Source of the DNA: Pseudomonas sp. Leaf58
GTDB lineage: Bacteria; Pseudomonadota; Gammaproteobacteria; Pseudomonadales; Pseudomonadaceae
Assembly: GCF_003627215.1 (NCBI RefSeq)
Contig: NZ_CP032678.1
Span: forward strand, 186,001 to 250,000
Direction: 5' to 3'
DNA: 64,000 bases
In this document: positions 35,001 through 43,645 of the stretch, piece by piece
How the letters are laid out: every line of letters starts with the position of its first letter
Numbering within the stretch: position 1 is the stretch's first letter
Translations under genes and position numbers: made by a program
The notes under the pieces: model-generated
What the model was told of the DNA's origin: nothing
The model's input: only the letters and a program-made list of their open reading frames with translations
Databases searched by the model: none

Positions 35001-36140
35001 GCCAGCCGATGACCCAAAATTGATAAACCGGACGTAGTTTAGTTGCTCTGCCCGATAAGGAAGCGAAGCAACTAGGTATATATTGCCAGCGTCTTCACCT
35101 ACCACCTTGTTTTCACCGAGAGTGTTGGTGAAAGATAGCCCTCCCAAGCGATAAGTACTCCAATTGCTCTTCGGAATCTTCCAGGCCAGGCGGATAGGGT
35201 TGGTTTTCACAGCCATCCCGGCGACATACGGCACGAAGCCTGTCAGCCCTGGTGCGAGCGTAGTGGTTGCGCTTGGGTCATAGACTCCAAATGGTTCGGT
35301 TGGGGCGTTACCAATGTCATCGAACATGACCTTTTGGCGGTTGGTGGTGGTCGTGTTTCCAGCCTTGTCCGTCACCAGAAATTCCACACCAAACACTTCG
35401 TCGAGGTCAGAGCTTGGGAAGAAGCCGGTGCGGTATTGAATCGATGCTTTTTTATCCGCCTCAGAGAACAGGACATTGTATTCCTTGTGCAGCACACCCG
35501 TTTCCCGATAAACCCTGGCAACCACCTTGCTGATGCCAGAAGTATCCGAAAAGTCTTTCAGGACAAAGCTTGAGTACGTCAGGGCGTCTCCCGAGGCAAT
35601 GCCGAGCTTCCAGACATCGCCGGAAAGCACTGGCCCGCCCCATGTGTAGGGAAGGGGGGCGAATGTGCCTGGTGCAGGGCCCGTGGTGTCGATAACCAAT
35701 GGCAGCGTCTCGGTCTTGACCACTTCCCCGGTGCTGGCAAGGATGTCCGTTGTCACCTGATAGCTACCATCCGGCAGCTTAGGGCTGGCGAACTCCTCGG
35801 CGTAGTAGTTCTTTCCCTGGTAAGTGATCACATCGCTCGCACCCAGAACCTTCCCACTCTCCTTAGAGAAGGCGGGGGTTTGAGACCCTGACCGTGTAAC
35901 CGCTATGCGCAGCTTGCGATCGATTCCGCCACTGACCATGAAGGTGATTCCGGAGCTCGGGTTGGCCAGCCCCTGTGTCGCGACCACATCCTTGCGTGCG
36001 CCGTCCGCGATACTGACGTAACTGTACTTGACCAGGTCTGCATGTGCTGCCTGGGACATTGCCAGGGAAGCGGCGGCTACAGCAGTGGCCAGCCACGCAT
36101 TCCGAAATATTGAGCACAGTTTCGTAGCTGCGACTTTCAC
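32083..36140 (-). CDS. Large secreted Ig-like protein (DUF4165-type N-terminus), frame broken at 33995-33998
   Basis: Joined length about 1350 residues. GTG 36140 (GAGG 8 bases before) begins a signal peptide (KLCSIFRNAWLATAVAAASL... ending SQAAHA). It is followed by LVKYSYVSIADGARKDVV, typical of DUF4165 proteins carried by large conjugative plasmids. The C-terminal half has two or three cadherin-like/Big-type repeats (GFKYTPAIGYTGTDRFAYQV; GLVYTPDPGFYGSDSFRFVA). As given, the first frame (733 residues) ends at 33939 and the second starts near 33978. One extra base in the CCCC run at 33995-33998 makes a continuous VDAVEGGNQNSSVPAQFDRK. The protein ends NIIRIHAPISFIESN. Likely surface-exposed or secreted, perhaps aiding conjugation or adhesion (inference). 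Confidence 0.75.
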
Positions 36141-36173
36141 ACTAGAATCCTCTTCAGGGGCCAGTCACTGGAG

Positions 36174-36191
36174 CAATGTGCGTCGAACTGG
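36174..36191 (-). promoter_or_regulatory. 18-bp element upstream of the Ig-like protein gene
   Basis: CAATGTGCGTCGAACTGG (plus-strand reading) lies 34 bp before the GTG start. The same element with one change lies 36 bp before the start of the HExxH gene (37515-37532). The shared position suggests a common control site. The remaining 36192-36607 shows no convincing gene. Confidence 0.5.
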
Positions 36192-36607
36192 CCGTTGTCG
36201 GCTCTCAATGAGCCAACCAATGTCTATATTTGAATTATTGCATTGAGGCCTGGAAAAGTACACGGCATCCGCAACCAATAAACATACAAAGCGTATGGGG
36301 CTGCATGCGCCAAACCTCAACTTATATTCAGCTTTATACGCAACATTATTGGACGCATTTGAATTTAGTGATCTTGAAGGTCAGCGCACTTGCCCCCAGG
36401 CATCTTGAATTAAATAATCGGAAACACAGGGTGCGTCACCCATGCTGGATGCTTGGAAATTCAGCGCGAAATGGTAGGGCCGTGGGAGGCACGGCGCCCG
36501 AAGTGAGCGCAGATGCTTAAGCGCTGCAGCAGCGTCAAGCATACCTCTGCGAAGCAGAACTGCGTGCCTTCAGGAGGGTACATCCGCCAGCACTAAATGG
36601 GCCTGCC

Positions 36608-36857
36608 TCAGCGCCCACACAGGTGCTCGATGTAGCCATCGAAGTCAAGGGACAGTGCGTTTGCCTCGGCCACGATCGCAGATGGCAGCCGGTGCACGGT
36701 GCTTGCGTGCTTTTCAGCAAATGCGAGGAACACCGGATCAGGGCTCATGTGATAGGGCAGTCGGTTGACCTGGCGCAGCAGCGGGGGAAAGGGGTTTGTC
36801 ACCGTGTTTGCAAGCCCGAGCAGTTTGGAAAAGGTTGTAGAGTGGGGCTTTGTTCAT
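36608..36857 (-). CDS. Small hypothetical protein, frame broken at 36829-36832
   Basis: ATG 36857 (MNKAPLYNL) has GGAG upstream. Removing one base from the AAAA run at 36829-36832 joins it to the frame ending at 36608 (SKLLGLANTVTNPFPPLLRQ onward) and gives about 82 residues. This break needs a base removed, unlike the others, which need one added. The protein follows the HExxH gene by 25 bp, so the two are probably an operon. Function unknown. Confidence 0.5.
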
Positions 36858-36882
36858 GTTTCAAGGCTCCAGATGACAAGGG

Positions 36883-37479
36883 TTACCGGCGCATGTCACC
36901 CCGTTCGATGACTGGCTGTGTCCAGTAGAGCAGCCTAGGGAAGGCTGGTCGCCCAAGGTACTTCTCCAGCGAAGGTCGGGTGACACAAAAGCCTCCGTGC
37001 GAAAGACCATGAACCCCCATGTGGTGGCCCATGCCCAGCGACAACCTGTGGCTCGCCCCATCGTTGGTAAAGTGGTGATCAAGAATGCGCAACTCGTCTG
37101 GGATGCCCAAGTGATCTGCAACAGCCCAGCCCCAAGCGGCGGCCTCTGGATCAGAGCATTGCATCGCAGCCCGATGCAGCCTTTCGTCCGGGTGCAGATC
37201 CATTGCCGCGATCTCGTCCAGCATGCGCTTCTGACCCACCCCAACATCGCCATCCAGGTAGCTGCGGAACTGGGCGGGCACTGTGGCGATGTGACCTGCC
37301 TCGTGGAGCAGATCGCTGACGTCGCAAGCGCGTGAATACTCGATACTGCCGTGGGTGATGCGACAGTTCGGCAGGAATCCCTCCACCTGGTCAACCTCGA
37401 CAGCCTTGATCCCGATCTCATTCAGAAACGCAGCGGTCTTCTGAAGCCAAGGACAGGGGGCGAGGGTTGCTGATGTCAT
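36883..37479 (-). CDS. Putative HExxH zinc metallopeptidase-like protein
   Basis: 198 residues from ATG 37479 (AGGAG upstream). DLLHEAGHIATVPAQFR contains HEAGH, the zinc-binding and catalytic H-E-x-x-H motif. The third ligand may lie in the following helical region (SDPEAAAWGWAVADHLG), but I cannot fix it. No signal peptide, so it is probably cytoplasmic. It could be a regulatory protease. Its upstream region shares an 18-bp element with the Ig-like gene. Confidence 0.55.
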   Translation of the reverse strand: MTSATLAPCPWLQKTAAFLNEIGIKAVEVDQVEGFLPNCRITHGSIEYSRACDVSDLLHEAGHIATVPAQFRSYLDGDVGVGQKRMLDEIAAMDLHPDERLHRAAMQCSDPEAAAWGWAVADHLGIPDELRILDHHFTNDGASHRLSLGMGHHMGVHGLSHGGFCVTRPSLEKYLGRPAFPRLLYWTQPVIERGDMRR

Positions 37480-37514
37480 GGGAATCTCCTGAATGGTCGG
37501 CAAATCTTATCAAA

Positions 37515-37532
37515 CAATGTGCGTCGAAGTGG
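37515..37532 (-). promoter_or_regulatory. 18-bp element upstream of the HExxH gene
   Basis: CAATGTGCGTCGAAGTGG (plus-strand reading) differs from 36174-36191 at one base and has nearly the same distance to the start codon. A GATAAGAT sequence that could serve as a -10 follows on the minus strand. Confidence 0.5.
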
Positions 37533-37545
37533 ACAGGCAATCTCG

Positions 37546-37887
37546 TCAAGGCTTCACGGGCACTTGAACTTCCATCAGTGCCCGAAGATCTGCCTTGTAC
37601 ACCTCGACTCGTGGGCCTTCCCCCTCCATTGCGTCGATGATACGCAGGCGTCGGGATTGCTCGATACTCCACAGTGCGCCCATGGTTTTGACGGGGGCGC
37701 CCGCACCTGAGGCGTCGCCTCCAGGCAGAAGATCATTCAGGCGCTTTGCGATCTTCTCTACTGTGGCCACATCCAGTTTCTTGGTCACTTCAGAGAGGCT
37801 CAAGCAGCCCAAAATGATCTCATAGGCGGCGCGGATGGTGGCCGCTTCAGGACTGCCTGACTCGATGTGAAACATTGTTTGGGACAT
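37546..37887 (-). CDS. Hypothetical 113-residue protein
   Basis: Helical, with a possible helix-turn-helix-like segment (LSLSEVTKKLDVATVEKIAK) and an Ala/Gly-rich linker (GGDASGAGAPVK). Not recognised. Confidence 0.5.
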   Translation of the reverse strand: MSQTMFHIESGSPEAATIRAAYEIILGCLSLSEVTKKLDVATVEKIAKRLNDLLPGGDASGAGAPVKTMGALWSIEQSRRLRIIDAMEGEGPRVEVYKADLRALMEVQVPVKP

Positions 37888-37927
37888 GGCAAGCTCCAGT
37901 GCGCAGAAGTGACGGCAGGATAGTGTA

Positions 37928-38284
37928 TCAGGCGGCGGTCAGCCAACGGTTGGACTCAAAGAGCGTCGCAGGCGCAATAGTCTTGAGATTGAAGCCGTAC
38001 TGGCGACCGATCTGCCGCGCTGCGGCATGCAGGATCCGGCGCACAGGCTGGGCTTCCACATAGACGCCATCACACCAGACCTCCAGGCCACTACCGCGAC
38101 GCACCCGCACTTCCTTACCCTTGAAATAATCCCGGTATTGGAGGCAGCCGTGCATCTGATCGATGATCGCTTCTGCGTAGTGGCCGGTGATGTAGATCAC
38201 ACCACCCTCACCATCGTAGGAGAAATCTTCCGGGCCGGAAATGCGCAGTGCTTTTTCGATGTCGCTGTGCGGGGTTTGTTCCAC
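37928..38284 (-). CDS. Hypothetical 118-residue protein
   Basis: GTG 38284 is chosen because GAGGA lies 8 bases upstream and the promoter -10 at 38313-38318 falls between the alternative ATG 38323 and this start. Contains IYITGHYAEAIIDQM and a basic KGKEVRVRRGSG strand. No family recognised. Confidence 0.55.
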   Translation of the reverse strand: MEQTPHSDIEKALRISGPEDFSYDGEGGVIYITGHYAEAIIDQMHGCLQYRDYFKGKEVRVRRGSGLEVWCDGVYVEAQPVRRILHAAARQIGRQYGFNLKTIAPATLFESNRWLTAA

Positions 38285-38312
38285 GATTAAATCCTCAGAA
38301 GGTCGTAATGGC

Positions 38313-38342
38313 GATTTAAGCATAAATTGCCAAAATGGCAAT
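38313..38342 (-). promoter_or_regulatory. Promoter with perfect 17-bp palindromic operator (site 4)
   Basis: ATTGCCA-AAA-TGGCAAT (38326-38342) is a perfect palindrome. On the minus strand its TTGCCA (complement of 38336-38341) is a -35, 17 bp from TAAATC (complement of 38313-38318). It lies between two divergent genes and may control both. Confidence 0.65.
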
Positions 38343-38433
38343 GATTATTTCGACCACTGGCCCTGGCTTCGCTAAGCGCGACCATGAAACAATTGAAGCA
38401 TCAGCACGCTGCACCGAAAAACGGGAAAATGCC

Positions 38434-39288
38434 ATGATCAAATTCTCAGACCTGCCTCCTGATATGCAAACGCTCATCAGCGATTTTATTGGCGCCCCGA
38501 TAGGTGATGCGGCAATTCCGGAGCACCTGCCCGTGATTGACGTCCGGCTGGCCGATATCCCCATTGTGCCCCTGTGCGAATACGACCGAGGCACCCTGTA
38601 CGCCAGGCGCATGTCGCCAGAACAAACACCGCCCATCATCGTTGCTGATAACCAATTTCTTGATGGCAAGCATAGGCGATTTTCGTTCCTGGAGCTTGGG
38701 CTGACCAGCGTGCCAGCCATCGATCTAACAGGCATCGCAGATCCGGAAATGGTGAAATTTTGCAGCATGGGTGAATTAGGTGCCGGCATTTCCTACGCCC
38801 CTGAGCACGATCGCCCCGATGCGCCTGACTTCATGGTCTGGGACTACGCAAACAGTGGTTTTGTAACCAAAGACTACGGCTACAGCGCCCATCCTAATGA
38901 CGCTTGTGAGCTGTCTCTAAACGAGATTGCCGAGCGCTACATCAGTCCTAAAGAGTACCTGATCTTCCCCTACCTGTATTTCGTGGATATCCAGACCAAG
39001 CTGCGCATCGAGCGCGGGACACCCGAACTCCTTGCCAGGGGCATTGAAGGATGGGCGTGGCAAATCGACTCGCCAAAATCCCTGGGTGGTGATTGGTATG
39101 ACTGCGAAACCGCCGAGGATGCTGTCGAGGCCGCGAGGTTGTATGTGGCGGATCGCCTGATTGGCGTGCGAGTACCCGAGCCGGAGCTGCTGTTGGCCCT
39201 GGACGCCCCCTGCATCACCGATGCGCTAGAGGCAGTTCCACCACAGGCGGTCAAACGCCAGGCCTTTGAGTCCGTCTTGGGCTTCTGA
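38434..39288 (+). CDS. ParB/sulfiredoxin-fold domain protein
   Basis: 284 residues. IIVADNQFLDGKHRRFSFLELG (about residues 70-91) is the ParB-N signature, with the G-x-H-R-R phosphate/CTP-binding motif, followed by VPAIDL. There is no ParA next to it and no clear HTH, so this is probably not the partition protein. Similar stand-alone ParB-N proteins act as nucleases or CTPases. ATG 38434 (MIKFSDLPPDM) has GGGAA upstream. Confidence 0.65.
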   Translation: MIKFSDLPPDMQTLISDFIGAPIGDAAIPEHLPVIDVRLADIPIVPLCEYDRGTLYARRMSPEQTPPIIVADNQFLDGKHRRFSFLELGLTSVPAIDLTGIADPEMVKFCSMGELGAGISYAPEHDRPDAPDFMVWDYANSGFVTKDYGYSAHPNDACELSLNEIAERYISPKEYLIFPYLYFVDIQTKLRIERGTPELLARGIEGWAWQIDSPKSLGGDWYDCETAEDAVEAARLYVADRLIGVRVPEPELLLALDAPCITDALEAVPPQAVKRQAFESVLGF

Positions 39289-39353
39289 TTGGTTTAGGCT
39301 TTGCGCCGCCAGGGACGTATTCGCTAGACTTCATTGAAAGGCACTTGCGAGCG

Positions 39354-39917
39354 ATGAACATGACCAAATTGACCACGCTGTTCCCTGAAGACGATGGCGT
39401 TACGCACATTAACATCGGGCGCGCCGCTCAAACCCAGTTGGGCCGTGACCTCGATATCTATGCCCATCGTCCTTTCCAGCATCCGCAACATGGGCAGTTC
39501 GCCTCGGTGGCCGGCTATTTGGTATGGCTGACACGACAAGTCGAGTCAATCCGGGAAGTCCATGGCTTTGATGCGGTGAAGATTGCCAAAGAGCTTCCAG
39601 TCATGAAGCACTTCACGCCAGAGCGATTCCAGGCACAGATCAACGCAGCAACGGCATTGAAAATTGCCGCGCATGCGGATATCAGCAAGGCCCTCTACGC
39701 ATCAACTCTACCATTGATGCACTACGAGGTGCTCAAGCAGGATGGGCAGACGACTGTTCAAATGGGCTCGAACGGGCCTCACGCGCTCTTGTTCATTGAA
39801 GGACTGCGCCGCGAAAAAAACTGCGATGCCGACATGCACAACATTCACAAGTCTTCTGAGCGATTTGCCGAAGTTCGCCATCTGACCGACGATTATGACA
39901 TTGGATTGCGGCACTGA
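39354..39917 (+). CDS. Uncharacterised phage-like protein
   Basis: 187 residues. THINIGRAAQTQLGRDLDIYAHRPF followed by HPQHGQFASVAGYLVWL resembles a family seen in tailed phages (FP-x-D-x-G-x-x-H-I-N, then a p-x-f...G-x-F-x-S segment), recalled from memory without a name I can give with certainty. Start set at ATG 39354; the TTG at 39345 has no better signal. Function unknown. Confidence 0.5.
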   Translation: MNMTKLTTLFPEDDGVTHINIGRAAQTQLGRDLDIYAHRPFQHPQHGQFASVAGYLVWLTRQVESIREVHGFDAVKIAKELPVMKHFTPERFQAQINAATALKIAAHADISKALYASTLPLMHYEVLKQDGQTTVQMGSNGPHALLFIEGLRREKNCDADMHNIHKSSERFAEVRHLTDDYDIGLRH

Positions 39918-40134
39918 TTTGTAGGCAAGCAATTTTGGCGGTGCATTCGCCAAGTCAGGGTGAAAGACCCATTGGGATCCTGGCGTTGCATTGCCATCTA
40001 CTTCTTCGATTAGCCCCCTTGGGGCACCAGCCAGGAGCGTGCTTACCCACCGTAGTGCCAGGCGGTAAGACCTGGCAGGTGGTAATCCGGAGCTGCCCAT
40101 GCGAGCTTCATGTCACGCAGTGATTATTTGGTAT

Positions 40135-40163
40135 ATTGACAATGTGTCAATGCATGCTAACAT
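40135..40163 (+). promoter_or_regulatory. Promoter with perfect 17-bp palindromic operator (site 5)
   Basis: ATTGACA-ATG-TGTCAAT (40135-40151) is a perfect palindrome containing the -35 TTGACA (40136-40141). A 16-bp spacer leads to TAACAT (40158-40163). A leader of about 155 bp follows before the gene at 40324. The remaining 39918-40134 and 40164-40323 hold no convincing gene. Confidence 0.65.
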
Positions 40164-40323
40164 CTTCCTGAAGTTCGTTTTGCCCACTGTGCATCCGCTG
40201 ATTAAAGGAATGACCAGCGACACATCAGTCTATCAGCGAAACCTTCAGGCACGGTCGTCTTGAAGCCTCCGAGGCGAAGTAAAGTCACATGCGCCGTAGC
40301 TTTCATTTTTTAAGGAACATTCC

Positions 40324-40689
40324 ATGATCAAACACCAGCAAAACAGCCGCCTCGCATCAAGCACCCATCACCGTGGCTTCGAGATAAGGCTGATGGAGGG
40401 ATCGGATGTACTTAGTATTTCCCTGGAAGGCCGTGAGATCGCCAAAGTTGACTCCCTGACTCTTGCCAAGGAACACATCGACTTCTACCATGCAGCGACG
40501 GACGCTTCGTTTAGTCTCTCTCGTCAGCGCGTAGCAACCGCCCAGGAGCTGGGTGATGCGGAGCCCGAACCAGAACTTGCCCATGGAAAAATCAATACCT
40601 GGATCAAATGGTATCGGAATGCCAGTGGCTGCGGTTTGCGCGAGGCCCACGAGGAAGGTATGCGGCGTCTACGCGAAAAAGGCGCCTGA
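40324..40689 (+). CDS. Hypothetical 121-residue protein
   Basis: TAAGGAA lies before ATG 40324. N-terminal beta strands (FEIRLMEGSDVLSISLEG) and a basic C-terminal helix. Not recognised; controlled by operator site 5 through a long leader. Confidence 0.55.
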   Translation: MIKHQQNSRLASSTHHRGFEIRLMEGSDVLSISLEGREIAKVDSLTLAKEHIDFYHAATDASFSLSRQRVATAQELGDAEPEPELAHGKINTWIKWYRNASGCGLREAHEEGMRRLREKGA

Positions 40690-40834
40690 GGCAGCCAAGT
40701 CACAAGGGGACTTGATCTTGGTCACGCATAATACCTCTGAACTTTGATAAACTTCGCGGGCTGTTCGAGCGCCATTTTGGTATTTGCAAACTTTGATTTA
40801 AGCGTGGAAATCAATTCATGCATAAAACGCTATT

Positions 40835-40861
40835 GCACGCACCTTTCTGAATGGTGCGCGC
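40835..40861. repeat. Hairpin upstream of a small gene
   Basis: GCACGCACC (40835-40843) pairs with GGTGCGCGC (40853-40861) at 8 of 9 positions around a 9-base loop. It could be the terminator or a leader structure between 40690 and 40909, where no gene is seen; there is no T-run. Confidence 0.3.
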
Positions 40862-40909
40862 ACATGCCGATCAATGATTGAAATTATCGAGCCATCAGGA
40901 GAACCACTC

Positions 40910-41128
40910 TTGGAAACCGAACAGCAGCCGAAACGGAAACACCGATCAACCATCCGCCGCGTGGCCAAGCAGCTGCGCCAACAGCTGAATGGCAACTCAG
41001 CTGGCGTCTATTGGTCGGCGAAACGCCTGGCCACCTGGGCAAAGGAAGACCTCGAAGCAGTGCGAGATCTCGCAGAGTGCGAGGGCATGATGCGCGACGA
41101 TGAGCTAGTTTGGCACGACGATCCATGA
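40910..41128 (+). CDS. Small basic hypothetical protein
   Basis: The frame is open from 40874, but TTG 40910 has CAGGAGAA at ideal spacing. 72 residues, starting with a very basic segment (PKRKHRSTIRRVAKQLRQQ) that could bind nucleic acid, and ending acidic (WHDDP). Confidence 0.45.
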   Translation: METEQQPKRKHRSTIRRVAKQLRQQLNGNSAGVYWSAKRLATWAKEDLEAVRDLAECEGMMRDDELVWHDDP

Positions 41129-41203
41129 GAAGGGGCCCTTGAGCCACCCGAGCATGCTGTCGAAATCCGCTATGATTGCCAGACCCTTTTGGAGTGCGTC
41201 TCG

Positions 41204-41641
41204 ATGCCACCCCCTGCTGAGCAGCTAACAACCTCAGAACAACCCCTTGACTTCAGGGGTATGCGAATCAGCCCTGAGGAGCTAGAGGAGAACGGGGATG
41301 GTGTGCTCGCCATTCTACCGAATGACCAGGTGGTTGAGCTGCTCGAATGGATGCGTGTCCGAATAGGTCATGGCGGCGCTACGGTAGGTGGTACCAGCAG
41401 TGGCGAGGAGTGGGGCTATAGGGTGGTACGCCAAGCGCCAAGCGGACTCTACGCAAGGATGCAGCAGTTTCTTGGAGCGGTTGCACAAGTGAGGGCTGAG
41501 CGTATTGCCGCTGGCAAGCGACAGAAACGCTGGGACAGCATCATTCATGTGGTTGGCCATGAGGCCCTGACCTGCCCAGAGATTGCTGCGGAGGCGGTGG
41601 AAGATGGCTGGCTTACCCTGCTAAGGGACTTCAGGGCTTGA
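41204..41641 (+). CDS. Hypothetical 145-residue protein
   Basis: ATG 41204 preferred (MPPPAEQLTTSEQP). Contains an acidic helix followed by VVELLEWMRVRIGHGGATVGG and a helical C-terminus. Not recognised. Confidence 0.5.
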   Translation: MPPPAEQLTTSEQPLDFRGMRISPEELEENGDGVLAILPNDQVVELLEWMRVRIGHGGATVGGTSSGEEWGYRVVRQAPSGLYARMQQFLGAVAQVRAERIAAGKRQKRWDSIIHVVGHEALTCPEIAAEAVEDGWLTLLRDFRA

Positions 41642-41654
41642 GTGCGAAACCCCC

Positions 41655-41921
41655 TTAAATTTTGAGTATGAACGTAGGGTGCAGAATTTCCCGCAGGCCG
41701 CTAGCATCGCAAGCACGAATGTAGCCATCGTGCTTGAAGAGCTCTGAGCGGCGAGCAGCATCCAGTACCGCCCTGATCTTGTTCAGTGGATGTTCCACTC
41801 GGCCTGCTGAGCGCTGATAGGCAGAAATACACAAATCAGGATCACCCGCCCAAGCACAGGATGCTTTGCGTTCCAGCATTTCGTCTCTCAGGTGTTCGGC
41901 TAGCGTCGATTTCTTGGGCAT
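41655..41921 (-). CDS. Hypothetical 88-residue protein
   Basis: GGAAG upstream of ATG 41921. A charged helical protein with three Cys. It lies 12 bp downstream of the peptidase-like gene, same orientation. Not recognised. Confidence 0.5.
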   Translation of the reverse strand: MPKKSTLAEHLRDEMLERKASCAWAGDPDLCISAYQRSAGRVEHPLNKIRAVLDAARRSELFKHDGYIRACDASGLREILHPTFILKI

Positions 41922-41933
41922 AGTGCGAGCTTC

Positions 41934-42290
41934 CTATCTTGCTGAACTTGGTTGCTGAACCTCGATGTAAGCATACACCTCAGTTCTCAGATGTGTTCTT
42001 GCTTTGTCGAATCGCTGGCCCTGGCGAACCGCGAACCAGTGGTTGGGAACACTGATAATGTAGGTCTTGGTCGCATCAAGCGTCGGCAAAAAACGCTTCA
42101 AGGTCACACGCCCACCCGGCTGCTTCATGGGTGTTATCTGAAACCCCAGATCATCACGAAGCATGTACCAAGCTGCCACCCCGTTCATGCCTCTTTCGCT
42201 GTCCCAACCTCGTTGCTGTGCCAGAGACAAAACGTCTGCCAGTTCCAGACCTGTTGCAATGTGAATGGCGTAGGGCACACAGTCTGTCAT
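41934..42290 (-). CDS. Putative papain/C39-like cysteine peptidase
   Basis: 118 residues from ATG 42290 (AGAGG upstream). DCVPYAIHIATGLELADVLS places a Cys at the start of the first helix, and VPNHWFAVRQGQRFD gives the His in the second half. This C...H-W order is seen in small phage and plasmid papain-like peptidases. The third residue (Asp or Asn) may be in QRFDKA. Activity and target are unknown. Confidence 0.5.
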   Translation of the reverse strand: MTDCVPYAIHIATGLELADVLSLAQQRGWDSERGMNGVAAWYMLRDDLGFQITPMKQPGGRVTLKRFLPTLDATKTYIISVPNHWFAVRQGQRFDKARTHLRTEVYAYIEVQQPSSAR

Positions 42291-42303
42291 GACACGTTTT
42301 CCT

Positions 42304-42819
42304 CTAACTTCTGGCACCCAGGTCGGGGATAGTTTGTATCACCTTCGCTACCTGGCGCTTGGCTTCTTTCAAGTTGTTTGCCGCCCAAACCGGGGTGTAA
42401 TGCCAGTGCTTGATGATCCGGGTGGGCTCATGCCAGCGCTCGAACCCTTGAATGCTGGCTGTCCAGGGCTGGCCCCTCGGGCGCCGGTTCAGCCTCCCGA
42501 TGACAATACCATTCATTGATATGGAGTAGCCCAGGGCGCCCTTTGTCCATGTCAGATCAGCGCCCGCTTGCTGGCGGATGCGGCGCAGTGCAGCTTCATT
42601 CCACCGGCCTTCGGCGGCAATCACTTCACCTGACCGGACGTCTGGCTGTGGCGGGGCTTCATTTGTTGCCACGGTGGTGTTCCCCTGTTCGATTCTGCGT
42701 GCGAAAACCACCCATTTCTTACTACTGCCGCCCAGCGGGTACTGGGCTTGAGCGGTCACTGGAGTTTCCCTGTGCAGTAAGCGGCTAACTATTAGTGCCT
42801 CGGGGTTTAACGGTACCAC
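42304..42819 (-). CDS. Hypothetical protein, start uncertain
   Basis: Up to 171 residues from GTG 42819; a GTG at 42759 (MTAQAQYPLGG) is also possible. Basic, with WTKGALGYSISMNGIVIGRL and RWHEPTRIIKHWHYTPVWAA. It precedes the peptidase-like gene. Not recognised. Confidence 0.5.
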   Translation of the reverse strand: MVPLNPEALIVSRLLHRETPVTAQAQYPLGGSSKKWVVFARRIEQGNTTVATNEAPPQPDVRSGEVIAAEGRWNEAALRRIRQQAGADLTWTKGALGYSISMNGIVIGRLNRRPRGQPWTASIQGFERWHEPTRIIKHWHYTPVWAANNLKEAKRQVAKVIQTIPDLGARS

Positions 42820-42928
42820 AGTCCGGCGTACCGAGCAAAATCGTAGATCTCTGCGATTAGTGGGATCATTTTAAGCTCAAAATCGAGAATACTTACAGCG
42901 CAGGAGCGGGGCGGTATAGTAGCATCGT

Positions 42929-43099
42929 ATGTGGCATCATTTTGCACTTAGCGCGGAGGATCCAATCTACCATGACAAACTTCAGGGAGTCAGTCAGATC
43001 GACCCAGCAAAGCTGGAGAGAGAACGTATACAGCAGTGGTTACCCTTGAAGTCTATTCCAATTTTAAATGCGGATCAGGAGGTAAAAAATGAAGCGTGA
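42929..43099 (+). CDS. Possible 56-residue protein overlapping the next start
   Basis: ATG 42929 (MWHHFALSAEDP) opens a 56-residue frame that runs 11 bases into the next gene. A TATAGT sequence lies 10 bp upstream. The ribosome-binding site is weak, but the composition is protein-like (PAKLERERIQQWLPLKSIPI). Confidence 0.4.
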   Translation: MWHHFALSAEDPIYHDKLQGVSQIDPAKLERERIQQWLPLKSIPILNADQEVKNEA

Positions 43100-43337
43100 A
43101 GAAATCACTGCAGGCAAAATATACTCGGATGGCACCAAATCGTTGCGTGAGATCATCACTATTGAACCCGATGACCACGGCAACATGTGCGTCGTTTATG
43201 CCCTGCTCAGCGGAAAGCCGAATGGCAAGCCGCTGGATCACGATCAGGAATGCAACCCTATTTTTGGCTGCTACCTCCATTCATTCCAGCGCTGGGCAAA
43301 GGGAATCCTGGCACCGAAGGCTGGCGCCACTGAATAG
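43089..43337 (+). CDS. Hypothetical 82-residue protein
   Basis: A strong AGGAGG lies 6 bases before ATG 43089. Beta-rich, with IYSDGTKSLREIITIEPDD and GCYLHSFQRWAKG, resembling small phage proteins with a WYL/SH3-like shape. The 43338-43575 stretch after it shows no gene. Confidence 0.6.
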   Translation: MKREEITAGKIYSDGTKSLREIITIEPDDHGNMCVVYALLSGKPNGKPLDHDQECNPIFGCYLHSFQRWAKGILAPKAGATE

Positions 43338-43575
43338 GCGTAGGTGCTTGCGAATAGAAACCGGGAGGTTGGCTGGGGCTAAGCACCCACCAGCCTGTAC
43401 GCAGTGCACTTCCTCTTTGATCATATCCCCCTGCACATCACTCAGCGCGAGCGGTGTGTGTCTCCACGCGGAACCTCTTCTGGCAATCCTACTGAACTGG
43501 CCAAGTCTTTGCGCCTTACCTGCTTTACCTGAAGCCTGGGGCAAGGAGTTCAAGCAGGTTATCAGGTGTCGCTTT

Positions 43576-43619
43576 AGCCAAAAATTGGCTTGACTTGCAG
43601 ATGTTGGTTTCCATAGCAT
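43576..43619 (+). promoter_or_regulatory. Promoter region of the cas operon
   Basis: An inverted repeat AGCCAA-AAA-TTGGCT (43576-43590) overlaps the first base of TTGACT (43590-43595). An 18-bp spacer leads to TAGCAT (43614-43619), 26 bp before the cas8f start. The palindrome could be an operator for the Cascade genes. Confidence 0.5.
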
Positions 43620-43645
43620 GAGCTCAATTTTTGCTGGAGAGCCCC

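Noticed and set aside
38434..39288. Plasmid partition locus
   Set aside because: There is a ParB-N-like domain, but no ParA, no HTH and no clear array of parS-like repeats next to it.
39708..40100. 130-residue minus-strand ORF
   Set aside because: More than half is antisense to the gene at 39354, there is no clear ribosome-binding site, and the composition is that of a shadow frame.
43281..43619. 112-residue minus-strand ORF before the cas operon
   Set aside because: It overlaps the end of a real gene and the cas promoter, with no ribosome-binding site; the composition is that of a shadow frame.
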